Assembly (NCBI GenBank): GCA_947492525.1
Contig: CANLNQ010000006.1
Span: forward strand, 124,001 to 188,000
Reading direction: 5' to 3'
DNA length: 64,000 nt
DNA from: an uncultured Granulosicoccus sp.
GTDB lineage: Bacteria > Pseudomonadota > Gammaproteobacteria > Granulosicoccales > Granulosicoccaceae
Both the position numbers and the translations under genes were made by a program. Below the pieces are notes generated by a model, which was not told the origin of the DNA, did not search any database, and saw nothing but the letters and a program-made list of their open reading frames with translations. Below, in pieces: positions 45,327 through 54,442 of this stretch; the stretch's first letter is position 1, and every line of letters begins with the position of its first letter.

Positions 45327-46990
45327 GTGAAGAGCAGCGCCCGATAGAACTGGTCAGTGATCTGTCGCAGGTGGTTGGACAGCAGCAGCTGGGCGAGGCA
45401 ACCTCGCAGGTACAGTATGTCTCGCAGGGCCACTGCCTTGTCATCGGTCCGGTGGATCTTGCGCTGGAAGCGGGGCGCTTCTTTCCGGATAACAACTACA
45501 CGATTGTCTGTGTGGACCCGGATGCCGTGCGTATCGACAAGCAACTGACCGAGGATGGTGTTGCCGTGTTCACGGTACCGGTGTTGTCGCTGTCGGGTCA
45601 CTTGGGCGCGTGGCGGGCAGAGGTTGCGCTCATGCCGGATGAAGCCTTCGACCTTGCCGTGTCTGTTTACCGTGAGAGCGGCTTTTTCGATGTCGTTCTG
45701 GACCTGTCTGCCGACGCGATGATGTCCATGCGCCTGGTGCCCTTCGGTTATGTCCACCTGGGTGAGACCGAGCGCGATTCTCTGGAGGAGGCCGTAGCTT
45801 CTCTGGCAGAGCTGACCGGCGAATTCGACAAGCCGCGCTACTTCAGCTACAACGCGGCTATCTGCGCACACAGCCGCAGTGAACTGAACGGTTGCAACCA
45901 GTGCATCGAGGTGTGTGCCACCGATGCCATACGCTCTGACGGGGAGGGGATCAGTGTCGATCCCTTCCTTTGCCAGGGTTGTGGAAGCTGCGCCACCGTG
46001 TGCCCCAGTGGTGCCATGAGCTATGCCTTTCCGCGGCCCGCTGATGCCCTGGATCGCTCGCGCAGAAGTCTGCAGGAGGAGGGCGCGAACATCATTGTGC
46101 TGCATACCGAAGCGGAAGAGCCACTGGTCGAACAGTTGTCTCTGCCGGATGAGGTGTTGGCGCTGGTCGTGGAGGAGGTCAGCGCCTTCGGCCCGGATTA
46201 CTGGCTGGCGATGCTGGCCGGACCTGCTCGGCATATCTGTCTGGTGATGGACGTACCGGCCGACGATCCGGGGCGCCAGGCAATAGAAGCTCAGATGGGC
46301 TGGGTTCGTGTGCTGATGTCCGACCTGGGCGTGCCCGAGCTACCCGTGACCCTGGTGTCGCCGGACGCACTGGAAGCGCAGCTGCGTCGACTCGTGGCCG
46401 GCTCCAGCGGATCGGATGCGCTGGGCGGTATCGTTCCGCAGATGTTCGACACCCATAACGACAAGCGACAGACATTGCGCCTGGCGCTGGATGCCTTGTC
46501 GGAACAGTTGTTGCCCTCGGAACCGATCACCGGGCTGCCCAAGGGGGCGCCGTTCGGCCAGATCAAGGTCGATACATCAGCCTGTACCCTGTGTATGGCT
46601 TGCGTTTCCACGTGCCCCGCCAAGGCCTTGCAGGACGGCCAGGATACCCCGGCCCTGCGCTTTGTCGAGGCAAACTGCCTGCAATGCGGTCTGTGTGAGG
46701 CTGCCTGTCCCGAGTCCGCCATCTCGCTCAAGGCACGTTACACCTGGGACAGCGTCGAGGCTCGCAGAGCCGTCACGTTGCATGAAGAGCAGCCGTTTCA
46801 CTGCATGCGGTGTCATACGCCGTTCGCCACGCAGAGCATGATCGCGAACATGACGGAGAAGCTCTCCGGTCACTGGATGTTTCAGGATGAGAACGCCGTG
46901 CGTCGCCTGAAATTGTGCGGTGACTGTCGGGTGAAGGACATGTTCGAGGCCGACGCTGCAGGCATTACCACGCATCAGGACAAGAACTGA
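45323..46990 (+). CDS. Ferredoxin-like protein with four [4Fe-4S] sites
   Basis: A 555-residue cytoplasmic protein. Two cluster motifs lie centrally (CNQCIEVCATDAI, CQGCGSCATVCPSGAM) and two near the C-terminus (CTLCMACVSTCPAKAL, CLQCGLCEAACPESAI). A CMRC...CGDC pair ends the chain and could bind zinc. The first 190 residues lack motifs. Genes of this type accompany DUF3305, DUF3306 and TorD proteins in formate dehydrogenase clusters. It probably passes electrons during maturation or to a cytoplasmic partner, but this is not established. Overlaps DUF3306 by 4 bases. Confidence 0.83.
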   Translation: MSEEQRPIELVSDLSQVVGQQQLGEATSQVQYVSQGHCLVIGPVDLALEAGRFFPDNNYTIVCVDPDAVRIDKQLTEDGVAVFTVPVLSLSGHLGAWRAEVALMPDEAFDLAVSVYRESGFFDVVLDLSADAMMSMRLVPFGYVHLGETERDSLEEAVASLAELTGEFDKPRYFSYNAAICAHSRSELNGCNQCIEVCATDAIRSDGEGISVDPFLCQGCGSCATVCPSGAMSYAFPRPADALDRSRRSLQEEGANIIVLHTEAEEPLVEQLSLPDEVLALVVEEVSAFGPDYWLAMLAGPARHICLVMDVPADDPGRQAIEAQMGWVRVLMSDLGVPELPVTLVSPDALEAQLRRLVAGSSGSDALGGIVPQMFDTHNDKRQTLRLALDALSEQLLPSEPITGLPKGAPFGQIKVDTSACTLCMACVSTCPAKALQDGQDTPALRFVEANCLQCGLCEAACPESAISLKARYTWDSVEARRAVTLHEEQPFHCMRCHTPFATQSMIANMTEKLSGHWMFQDENAVRRLKLCGDCRVKDMFEADAAGITTHQDKN

Positions 46991-47055
46991 TCTTGTCGAT
47001 CCGATCACGTGCGTGCGTTGGGGGTGCCTTCGCGCCAGCCAGGCGGGCCCATAAC

Positions 47056-47079
47056 TGTGCATTTTATCGCACATTGTGC
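47056..47079. promoter_or_regulatory. TGTGC/GCACA half-sites ahead of the torD-type gene
   Basis: TGTGC-N8-GCACA (47056-47073) is followed by T-TGTGC (47075-47079), giving three half-sites. It lies about 155-175 bases before the chaperone gene, with CRP/FNR-like geometry but non-matching bases. Confidence 0.3.
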
Positions 47080-47104
47080 CGATTTGCCCGCCGCTGGTGC
47101 GTGA

Positions 47105-47122
47105 GTGAGACATTTTGGACCG
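47105..47122 (+). promoter_or_regulatory. Candidate formate dehydrogenase operator, site 2
   Basis: GTGAGACATTTTGGACCG, agreeing at 13 of 18 positions with 43555-43572, including GTGAGACA. It lies 110 bases before the chaperone start, almost the same distance as site 1 to DUF3305. Confidence 0.5.
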
Positions 47123-47232
47123 TTGTCTGGTACGACCAGGGAATTCTCCCGTTTACTCAGACCCCAGCGGATCACGCATGACTTTATTGAAAGCCCTTGA
47201 GCTCGCCACGAAGGTGGTCGAGACTGTATGGA

Positions 47233-47874
47233 ATGAATGTGATGACCACAGATAAACCGGTACTCCCCGTCAAGAGCGAGGAGGAATTCCTGCACGATCA
47301 GGAACAGGCCGTGAGGGCCGCCGTTTACGAACTGCTGGCCAGTCTGCTGGCGCGCCAACCCGATGCCGACGTGCTCGACCGCTTACGGCAGATCGGCGAC
47401 GTCGACTCCAGCGAAGGGCGTATTGCCATGGGATGGGAGCTCATGAAGCAGGCCGCCCTGAAAACCGATCTGGAATCAGTGCATGAGGAATACTTTGCCT
47501 TGTTACTGGGCGTGGGTCGCGGCGAACTGGTGCCATTCGGCTCCTGGTACATGACCGGTTTCCTGATGGAAAAACCGGTAGCGGCTCTGCGAGCCGATCT
47601 GCAGCGTCTGGGTATCGAACGCCAGGACGATGTCGCCGAATCGGAAGATCACATTGCAGCCCTATGTGATGCCATGGCCCTGATCATCCGCAATCCGGAA
47701 GAGATTTCGCTGGATGTACAGCAGGCCTTCTTCAACGATCACCTTGCGCCCTGGGTAGGACAGTTCTTCAACGACATGCAGGACGCCAGCTCTGCGCATT
47801 TCTATCGCTCGGTCGGATTCTTCGGCGAGAGCTTCATCGACTTCGAGCAGCAACTGCTGGGCATGCAGAGCTGA
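47233..47874 (+). CDS. TorD-family chaperone for formate dehydrogenase
   Basis: Cytoplasmic, all-helical chaperone of 213 residues that holds the molybdenum subunit until it is loaded and exported by Tat. The signature EEYFALLLGVGRGELVPFGSWYMTG and the later FFNDHLAPWVGQFFNDM are typical. Start chosen at 47233 (MNVMTTD), with 47242 also possible; the frame further upstream looks unlikely. A 240-base gap separates it from the ferredoxin gene and holds a candidate operator, so it may start its own transcript. Confidence 0.88.
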   Translation: MNVMTTDKPVLPVKSEEEFLHDQEQAVRAAVYELLASLLARQPDADVLDRLRQIGDVDSSEGRIAMGWELMKQAALKTDLESVHEEYFALLLGVGRGELVPFGSWYMTGFLMEKPVAALRADLQRLGIERQDDVAESEDHIAALCDAMALIIRNPEEISLDVQQAFFNDHLAPWVGQFFNDMQDASSAHFYRSVGFFGESFIDFEQQLLGMQS

Positions 47875-47933
47875 TGGCATCACCCGACAATTTCCAGAGC
47901 TCCCCAGAGAGCTCTTCAGTGAGGATAAAAACC

Positions 47934-48155
47934 ATGACTGACAAGAAAAAACCCGGTTTCATCAACGCCAGACGCCGTGGCTTCCTGCAAGGCGCCGCCG
48001 TTGCCAGTGGCGCGGTGGCCAGCGGTGCCGCAACCGCTGCCGCGAATACCGGTGATGCTGTCGAGCTTGTCGACGTAGCCGATAGCGCAACCGGAAAGAA
48101 GGGCTACGAGCGCACCGAGCACGTCAGCCGATATTACTCACGTGCCCGTTTCTAG
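47934..48155 (+). CDS. Small Tat-signal protein of the formate dehydrogenase region
   Basis: A 73-residue protein. ARRRGFLQGAAVASGAVASGAAT is a twin-arginine signal, and the remaining 40 residues end RTEHVSRYYSRARF. This matches the formate dehydrogenase region TAT-target family (TIGR02811), found beside such enzymes and of unknown role. GAGGA sits 9 bases upstream of the ATG at 47934. It is 33 bases before the alpha subunit gene. Confidence 0.85.
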   Translation: MTDKKKPGFINARRRGFLQGAAVASGAVASGAATAAANTGDAVELVDVADSATGKKGYERTEHVSRYYSRARF

Positions 48156-48188
48156 TATCCGGCTCACTGAAATTCCAAGGAGAAATCC

Positions 48189-51104
48189 ATGAAACTGAAG
48201 CGCAAGATCGCCGGACAGAACCCGGAACTCACCTCCGAGCCGTCGGCTGGAGTCGCCGGCAAGGCTCGAAGTCTGCTGGGTAATTCGATCAACCGTCGTA
48301 CCTTCCTGAAGAACTCCGGGCTTGCAGCCGGTGGCGCAGCTCTGGCTGTGGGTGCGGGTCCCAGCATGCTGAAGAAGGCCCGTGCGGCTGAAACTCATGC
48401 AAAGGCGGGCGTGGAAACCACGGTAGTACGCTCCGTCTGCACGCATTGCTCGGTGGGCTGTGGTGTCATTGCCGAAGTACAGAACGGCGTCTGGACCGGG
48501 CAGGAGCCCGATTTTGATTCGCCCATCAACATGGGAGCCCACTGCGCCAAGGGCGCGTCGGTACGCGAGCACGGTCATGGTGAACGTCGCCTGAAATATC
48601 CGATGAAACTGGTGGGTGGCAAGTGGACCCGAGTTTCCTGGGATGAGGCCATCAATGATATCGGCGACCAGATGCTGAAGATCCGGGAAGAGTCCACGTC
48701 CGATTCCGTGTACTGGCTCGGCTCCGCCAAATACAGCAACGAGCAGGCCTACCTGTTCCGCAAGTTCGCCGCTCTCTGGGGAACGAACAACGTCGATCAT
48801 CAGGCGCGTATCTGTCACTCCACGACCGTGGCAGGTGTGGCGAATACCTGGGGATATGGCGCGATGACCAATTCCTACAACGACATGCAGAAGTCGAAGG
48901 CCATGTTCTTCATCGGTTCCAATGCCGCCGAGGCGCATCCGGTTGCCATGCAGCACATCCTCAAGGCGAAGGAAAACGGCAGCAAGCTGATCGTCGTCGA
49001 TCCGCGCTTCACGCGTACCGCTGCTCATTCCGATCAGTTCATCCAGATGCGACCCGGCACCGACGTACCTGTCGTCTGGGGCATTCTGTGGCACATCTTC
49101 GAAAACGGCTGGGAAGACAAGGAGTACATCCGCCAGCGCGTCTATGGCATGGACGATATCCGTGCAGAAGTGGCCAAGTGGACGCCCGAGGAGACCGAAC
49201 GCGTCACGGGTATTCCGGAGGCACAGCTGAAACAGGCCGCCCAGACCATGGCCGAGAACCGTCCCGGTACCATCGTCTGGTGCATGGGTGGAACCCAGCA
49301 TACGATCGGCAACAACAACACGCGTGCCTATTGCGTACTGCAGCTGGCACTGGGGAATATCGGTGTGTCCGGTGGCGGCGCCAATATCTTCCGCGGTCAC
49401 GACAATGTGCAGGGCGCTACCGACATGGGTGTTCTGTCCCATACCTTGCCCGGCTACTACGGACTGGCTGAAGGTTCCTGGAAGCACTGGGCGCGCGTCT
49501 GGGATCTCGACTACGAGTGGATCAAGAACCGTTTCGATCAGAACGCCTACGAAAAGAGTGGCGACAAGGACGTGCAGCCGATGTACACCGCCGGCATGCC
49601 GGTATCACGCTGGATCGATGGGGTGCTCGAGGACAAGGAGAACATTGCGCAGAAGGACAACATCCGCGCGATGGTGCTCTGGGGGCATGCACCCAATTCC
49701 CAGACTCGTGGACCCGAGATGAAGGCTGCGATGGAAAAGCTCGAGCTGCTGGTGGTCATCGATCCGTATCCCACGCACACCGCTGTTCTGCCAGATCGTC
49801 AGGACGGCATGTACCTGCTGCCTGCCGCAACACAGTTCGAGACGCGTGGTTCGGTCACCGCGTCCAACCGCTCCCTGCAATGGCGTGATCAGATCATCGA
49901 GCCACTGTTCGAGTCGCTGCCCGATCACACCATCATGTACAAGTTCGCCAGCAAGCTCGGCTTTGCCGATGAGCTGACGAAGAACATCCAGGTGGAGGGC
50001 GACGAGCCGCTGGTCGAGGACATCACACGCGAATTCAACAGTGGCTTGTGGACCATCGGCTACACAGGCCAGAGTCCGGAACGCATCAAGGCGCATATGG
50101 AACATCGTGGCACCTTCGACGAGCTTACCTTGCAAGCCAAGGGTGGCCCTCTTGACGGTGAGTACTACGGTATGCCATGGCCTTGTTGGGGAACCGCCGA
50201 GATGGGGCATCCCGGTACGCCCAATCTGTACGATCCGAGCAAGCCGGTTGCCGAAGGCGGCCTGAACTTCCGTGCCCGATTCGGTGTCGAGCGCGACGGT
50301 GTCAATCTGCTGGCCGAAGATTCCTGGTCAGCCGGTGCCGAGATCGAGGATGGCTATCCGGAATTCTCCGCCGACATGCTCAAGACCTTGGGCTGGTGGG
50401 ACGACCTGACTGAAGAGGAGAAGGCTGCGGCCGAAGGCAAGAACTGGAAGACCGACCTGTCCGGCGGTATCCAGCGCGTGGCCATCGATCACGGTTGCGC
50501 GCCATTCGGCAACGCCAAGGCGCGTGCCAATGTATGGACATTCCCTGACCCCATCCCGGTTCACCGTGAACCCCTGTACACCGCTCGACGTGATCTGGTT
50601 GATGACTACCCGACCTACGAGGATCGAAAGTCTCACTATCGTCTGCCAACGCGCTACGGCTCCATTCAGGCCGAAGATTACTCCAAGGAGTTTCCACTGA
50701 TTCATACCAGTGGTCGTCTGGTCGAATACGAAGGCGGTGGTGAGGAAACCCGGTCCAACCCCTGGTTGGCCGAGTTGCAACAGGACATGTTTGTGGAAAT
50801 CAATACGGCTGATGCCAACGACATCGAGATCAAGGACGGCCAGATGGTCTGGCTCGAAGGTCCCGAAGGCGGCAAGATTCATGTCAAGGCCATGGTCACC
50901 GAGCGTGTTGCACGCGGCGTTGTCTTCACGCCATTCCACTTCGGTGGTGTGTACGAAGGCAAGGATCTGCTGGACAAGTACCCTGAAGGCTCGGCGCCGT
51001 ATGTCCGTGGTGAGTCCAACAATACCGCCATGACCTACGGCTACGATTCCGTGACACAGATGCAGGAAACCAAGTGTTCCCTGTGCAAGATAACTGCAGC
51101 CTGA
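48189..51104 (+). CDS. fdhA: Formate dehydrogenase alpha subunit, Tat-exported, Cys type
   Basis: Molybdenum or tungsten bis-MGD enzyme oxidising formate to CO2, 971 residues. A Tat signal NRRTFLKNSGLAAGG near 37-50 directs it to the periplasm. CTHCSVGC and a later GAHCAKG bind the [4Fe-4S] cluster. The metal ligand is Cys209 in ARICHST, not selenocysteine, as no in-frame TGA occurs there. AAGGAGA precedes the ATG. C-terminal YEGGGEETRSNPWLAELQQDMFVEI and FHFGG are the cofactor-binding domain. Forms a complex with the beta and gamma subunits encoded next. Confidence 0.96.
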   Translation: MKLKRKIAGQNPELTSEPSAGVAGKARSLLGNSINRRTFLKNSGLAAGGAALAVGAGPSMLKKARAAETHAKAGVETTVVRSVCTHCSVGCGVIAEVQNGVWTGQEPDFDSPINMGAHCAKGASVREHGHGERRLKYPMKLVGGKWTRVSWDEAINDIGDQMLKIREESTSDSVYWLGSAKYSNEQAYLFRKFAALWGTNNVDHQARICHSTTVAGVANTWGYGAMTNSYNDMQKSKAMFFIGSNAAEAHPVAMQHILKAKENGSKLIVVDPRFTRTAAHSDQFIQMRPGTDVPVVWGILWHIFENGWEDKEYIRQRVYGMDDIRAEVAKWTPEETERVTGIPEAQLKQAAQTMAENRPGTIVWCMGGTQHTIGNNNTRAYCVLQLALGNIGVSGGGANIFRGHDNVQGATDMGVLSHTLPGYYGLAEGSWKHWARVWDLDYEWIKNRFDQNAYEKSGDKDVQPMYTAGMPVSRWIDGVLEDKENIAQKDNIRAMVLWGHAPNSQTRGPEMKAAMEKLELLVVIDPYPTHTAVLPDRQDGMYLLPAATQFETRGSVTASNRSLQWRDQIIEPLFESLPDHTIMYKFASKLGFADELTKNIQVEGDEPLVEDITREFNSGLWTIGYTGQSPERIKAHMEHRGTFDELTLQAKGGPLDGEYYGMPWPCWGTAEMGHPGTPNLYDPSKPVAEGGLNFRARFGVERDGVNLLAEDSWSAGAEIEDGYPEFSADMLKTLGWWDDLTEEEKAAAEGKNWKTDLSGGIQRVAIDHGCAPFGNAKARANVWTFPDPIPVHREPLYTARRDLVDDYPTYEDRKSHYRLPTRYGSIQAEDYSKEFPLIHTSGRLVEYEGGGEETRSNPWLAELQQDMFVEINTADANDIEIKDGQMVWLEGPEGGKIHVKAMVTERVARGVVFTPFHFGGVYEGKDLLDKYPEGSAPYVRGESNNTAMTYGYDSVTQMQETKCSLCKITAA

Positions 51105-51117
51105 GGAGGATACGACA

Positions 51118-51708
51118 ATGGCAAGAATGAAATTTTTGTGCGACGCCGAGCGTTGTATCGAATGCAATGGCTGTGTGACGGCATGCAAGAACGAGCACGA
51201 AGTGCCCTGGGGAGTGAATCGTCGCCGGGTGGTCACACTCGACGATGGCGTGCCGGGCGAAAAGTCGATTTCCGTGGCCTGCATGCACTGCACTGATGCA
51301 CCTTGTCAGGCGGTCTGTCCCGTCGACTGCTTCAACACCACCGATGACGGGATTGTCCTGCACGACAAGAGTCTGTGCATCGGCTGTGGCTACTGCTTCT
51401 ATGCCTGTCCGTTCGGCGCACCGCAATACCCGCAGCAGTCATCGTTCGGGGCACGCGGCAAGATGGACAAATGTACGTTCTGTGCCGGTGGTCCGGACGA
51501 GGCAGACCTGTCCGATGCCGAGTACGAAAAATACGGTCGCAACCGTATTGCCGAAGGCAAGCTGCCCTTGTGTGCAGAGATGTGTTCCACTCGCGCTCTG
51601 ATTGCCGGTGACGGTGATGAAGTCGCTGATATCTATCGCGAACGTGTTCTGCGCCGCGGTGGACGTCCACAGACGTGGGGCTGGGAAACCGCCTACACAG
51701 AGGGCTGA
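51118..51708 (+). CDS. fdhB: Formate dehydrogenase beta subunit (iron-sulfur)
   Basis: Electron-transfer subunit of 196 residues with four [4Fe-4S] clusters: CIECNGCVTACKNEH, CMHCTDAPCQAVCPVDCF, CIGCGYCFYACPFG and a CTFC...CAEMC set. It lacks the C-terminal membrane helix of the E. coli FdnH/FdoH type, so it is held by the alpha and gamma subunits. GAGGAGGA lies 7 bases upstream of the ATG. Starts 13 bases after the alpha gene. Confidence 0.95.
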   Translation: MARMKFLCDAERCIECNGCVTACKNEHEVPWGVNRRRVVTLDDGVPGEKSISVACMHCTDAPCQAVCPVDCFNTTDDGIVLHDKSLCIGCGYCFYACPFGAPQYPQQSSFGARGKMDKCTFCAGGPDEADLSDAEYEKYGRNRIAEGKLPLCAEMCSTRALIAGDGDEVADIYRERVLRRGGRPQTWGWETAYTEG

Positions 51709-51713
51709 CTCTG

Positions 51714-52883
51714 ATGCAGACGAATCACATGATGGATGCACCGGCCGACGTGCCGGTGCGACAGAAGATGAGTTCTGCGAAGAAACGCAAGATTGCCACC
51801 CTGAGTCTGCTCGCCATTGTCTTCATGGCCTTCATTCTCCCACTGGGCAGTTACGGCTTGCATTTTCTGGGTGGTGAGGCCATCGCTCAGGAAGCCGAGG
51901 CAGGCTCTGCCGTCAATCCGCGGTCCAACTACTGGCGTGCAGTGCGAGAGGGGGTCTCCGGGTACACCGCGGTTTCCGGGCAGGAAACCGGTGTGCTGAT
52001 CGCGGCCGGCGGCACCGAGTGGCAGGCATTGAGAGATGGTCCTGTTGCCACCTACGTCCCCTGGGCAATCGTTGCCATGCTGGTTATCGTGACGCTCTAC
52101 CACCTGATCCACGGTCGCAACAAGCTGGATGAACCCCGTTCTGGCCGCAAGGTCAAGCGATGGAGCTGGTTCAGTCGACTGGTGCACTGGATAACGGCGG
52201 TGTCCTTCATCGCTCTGGCCATTACCGGCCTCAGCATGTTGATCGGCAGGACAGTCCTCATACCCTTGTTGGGCAAGAGTGGATTTGCACTGTGGGCACA
52301 AACCTCCATCAAGATTCACAACGTCGTGGGTCCGGTTTTCTCCGTGGGTATCGTTCTCATGATCGTCCTGTGGGTCTGGCACAACTTTCCCACCGCCACG
52401 GATATCAAGTGGCTCAAGCAGGGTGGGGGCGTGATAGGCAATGCACACCCATCGGCCGGACGCATGAATGCCGGTGAGAAGATCTGGTTCTGGGTGGTGG
52501 CCATTGTCGGCCTGGCCGTCAGTGTCACCGGCCTGATCATGGTGGCACCTACCTATGGCATCGCCATTCCGGAATGGGCCAGCTTCCTGCCATTGGCAGA
52601 GGGCTCTCGGGCACAGATGCAGCAGGCCAATCTGGTCCATGCCGTTCTGTCGCTGTGCTGGGCTGCGATGGCTGTCGGACATATCTACATCGGCACGGCG
52701 GGTACCGAAGGTGCTCTGGAGGGCATGACAACCGGTTATGTGTCCACTGAATGGGCGAAGCAGCATCACGATCTCTGGTACGAGAAGCTGGAAGCGGAAG
52801 GCAAGGTCATCGAGCCTGACGAGGCGACGAGTGCAAACTCGGGTGTTGTAGCCGGCAGCGCGGGTGCAACCGCAGGCCATTGA
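51714..52883 (+). CDS. fdhC: Formate dehydrogenase gamma subunit (cytochrome b556 type)
   Basis: Integral membrane subunit of 389 residues passing electrons to quinone. After an N-terminal segment (LSLLAIVFMAFILPLGSYG) and a 100-residue loop, the chain has about four core helices with His candidates for heme b in RLVHWITAV, IKIHNVVGP, LVHAVLSL and AVGHIY. The C-terminus is cytoplasmic and acidic. ATG at 51714 begins MQTNHMMDAP; a longer frame overlaps the beta gene and is rejected. Last gene before a strong hairpin. Confidence 0.93.
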   Translation: MQTNHMMDAPADVPVRQKMSSAKKRKIATLSLLAIVFMAFILPLGSYGLHFLGGEAIAQEAEAGSAVNPRSNYWRAVREGVSGYTAVSGQETGVLIAAGGTEWQALRDGPVATYVPWAIVAMLVIVTLYHLIHGRNKLDEPRSGRKVKRWSWFSRLVHWITAVSFIALAITGLSMLIGRTVLIPLLGKSGFALWAQTSIKIHNVVGPVFSVGIVLMIVLWVWHNFPTATDIKWLKQGGGVIGNAHPSAGRMNAGEKIWFWVVAIVGLAVSVTGLIMVAPTYGIAIPEWASFLPLAEGSRAQMQQANLVHAVLSLCWAAMAVGHIYIGTAGTEGALEGMTTGYVSTEWAKQHHDLWYEKLEAEGKVIEPDEATSANSGVVAGSAGATAGH

Positions 52884-52901
52884 TGCGGCGTGTTCCACCG
52901 A

Positions 52902-52934
52902 GCTGACCGGCAAGAGAGCGTCTTGCCGGTCAGC
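52902..52934 (+). terminator. Terminator of the formate dehydrogenase operon
   Basis: A perfect 13-bp stem, 52902-52914 with 52922-52934, and a 7-base loop, 19 bases after the gamma subunit stop. A clear T-tract is missing. Confidence 0.7.
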
Positions 52935-53008
52935 AAGCTGACCATTCTGTTAACATTCCACCGTCCGGCAGTTTCTGCCCGGTATCCCTGTCCTGGTCAG
53001 TCCTGTCA

Positions 53009-53560
53009 ATGTCCGCAGCTCAACTCCCTGAAGAACGATTTCCCGATGATGTCATGGTGTTGTTGCACAACGCCAACATCACGCTCAGCTGTGTACCGGT
53101 GCAACTGGATAATGGCGAGTGGCAGGCCGCCATCTTCTTCGTGCTGCCTGCCGATGCACCTTGCCTGAAGACAGGCACCTTGCTCGGTGGTCCCTTTGCG
53201 GTCGAGCTGGACGCGGATCTGCACGAGCATGAAAAAGGTACCCTGATCGAAATCGGCCTGGAGATCGTCACGCCGATAGAACCCAGTCGCGGCACCATGC
53301 TGTTTCTGACAGGCCACAGCCCGTCGCATTTCGAAACCATCAAGCTGATCAGCCAACAGGATCAACTGCCCTTGTTCATTGGCGATGAATACTGTCGGGT
53401 TCTCTACAAGCAGAACATTCCCGTCAGCAAGGCCATGCAGAGTGGCTTCAAGCAACTGCTTGATGAGGCCGTGGCACGCGATGCCGTGATCCGGCTCACG
53501 GGTCATTACGATCCGGATCTGGTTTTCACCGATGTGCTGGCCTCCTTGCAGCTGTCCTGA
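53009..53560 (+). CDS. Hypothetical protein (183 aa)
   Basis: Soluble, slightly acidic protein without signal peptide or membrane segment. Stretches such as DAPCLKTGTLLGGPFAVELDAD, GTLIEIGLEIVTPIEPSRGTMLFLTGH and FIGDEYCRVLYKQNIPVS look like a folded alpha/beta protein, and codon use matches neighbours. I do not recognise it. The 125-base gap and hairpin after the gamma subunit separate it from the formate dehydrogenase genes. The large antisense frame is rejected. Confidence 0.6.
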   Translation: MSAAQLPEERFPDDVMVLLHNANITLSCVPVQLDNGEWQAAIFFVLPADAPCLKTGTLLGGPFAVELDADLHEHEKGTLIEIGLEIVTPIEPSRGTMLFLTGHSPSHFETIKLISQQDQLPLFIGDEYCRVLYKQNIPVSKAMQSGFKQLLDEAVARDAVIRLTGHYDPDLVFTDVLASLQLS

Positions 53561-53572
53561 TCGGGTTCGAGG

Positions 53573-54442
53573 ATGAGACATCCCGTATCCTGTCTTGTAC
53601 TGCTGTTGCTGCCGGTGAGCGTCTGCCTTGGCAACGCGCAGGGAGCGAGTACTGAATCGTTGCTTGCGCAGGTCTCGTCTGAACAATACGCTGCTACCGG
53701 CTCCGAGTCTCTGTCGCATGAAAGACAGTCGGGTAGAGGCGCTGCTGCGGCAAACGTACCGGAAGCCTGGCAAGGAGTGCAGCAGAGATGGATCAGTGCC
53801 ATCGGTAATGATCGTACCGACACCCTGAGGCAGCTGCTCGCTCGTCACGAACCTCAAGAACTGCTGAGCCTGACCACAAGCAATGGCAAGAGTGCACTGA
53901 TGGTTGCCAGCAAGACGGGCGATCTGGATCTGGTGAAGTCACTGGTCGCTGCCGGCGCCGATATCGCTCAGAGAACCCAGACCAATGGCACTGCCTTCAT
54001 GTTCGCGGTTCTGGGCAATCGGCGTCAGGTGGCCGAATGGTTGCTGGCCAGGGGCGCCGATATTCAGGTCATCGGTTCCAATGGCTGGACGGCCTTGACC
54101 CTGGCAGCAGCCAAGGGGCATACCGATCTGCTGCAGTGGCTGATCGCTCATGGCGCGCAGGCGCAGGTTCGCGACGTCTATCGCTATACGCCCTTCATGA
54201 GAGCCGTGGAAAACGGGCAGGAACCTGCTGCTGCCTTGCTGGCGAGTCTGCCGGACACCGATGTCAATGCCAGGGATGAGTATGACAACACGCCGTTGCA
54301 CCATGCCGTCTCAGCCGGAGACGCCGTCATGGTGAGGCTGTTGCTGGAATCCGGTGCCGATGCGCAGCTGGCCAACCGCCACGGGGTAACCCCCCTCATG
54401 ATGGCCGAGGACAAGCCGGCTATACAGCGCCTTTTCCACTGA
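53573..54442 (+). CDS. Exported ankyrin-repeat protein
   Basis: A 289-residue protein with a signal peptide (VSCLVLLLLPVSVCLGNAQG), a polar spacer, and about five ankyrin repeats from residue 95 on: NGKSALMVASKTGDLDLVKSLVAAGADI, NGTAFMFAVLGNRRQVAEWLLARGADI, NGWTALTLAAAKGHTDLLQWLIAHGA and two further units. Ankyrin units mediate binding; the partner is not visible. It starts 12 bases after the preceding gene and its end overlaps the patatin gene by 23 bases, tail to tail. Confidence 0.88.
   Translation: MRHPVSCLVLLLLPVSVCLGNAQGASTESLLAQVSSEQYAATGSESLSHERQSGRGAAAANVPEAWQGVQQRWISAIGNDRTDTLRQLLARHEPQELLSLTTSNGKSALMVASKTGDLDLVKSLVAAGADIAQRTQTNGTAFMFAVLGNRRQVAEWLLARGADIQVIGSNGWTALTLAAAKGHTDLLQWLIAHGAQAQVRDVYRYTPFMRAVENGQEPAAALLASLPDTDVNARDEYDNTPLHHAVSAGDAVMVRLLLESGADAQLANRHGVTPLMMAEDKPAIQRLFH

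Noticed and set aside
48813..48815. Selenocysteine in formate dehydrogenase
   Set aside because: The metal-ligand codon is TGT (Cys209), not TGA, so no recoding is needed.
48138..49487. Minus-strand frame across the formate dehydrogenase alpha subunit
   Set aside because: Shadow of a conserved gene; no ribosome site or domain.
51693..52913. Minus-strand frame across the gamma subunit
   Set aside because: Composition is His/Gln/Asp-rich as expected from antisense of a membrane protein.
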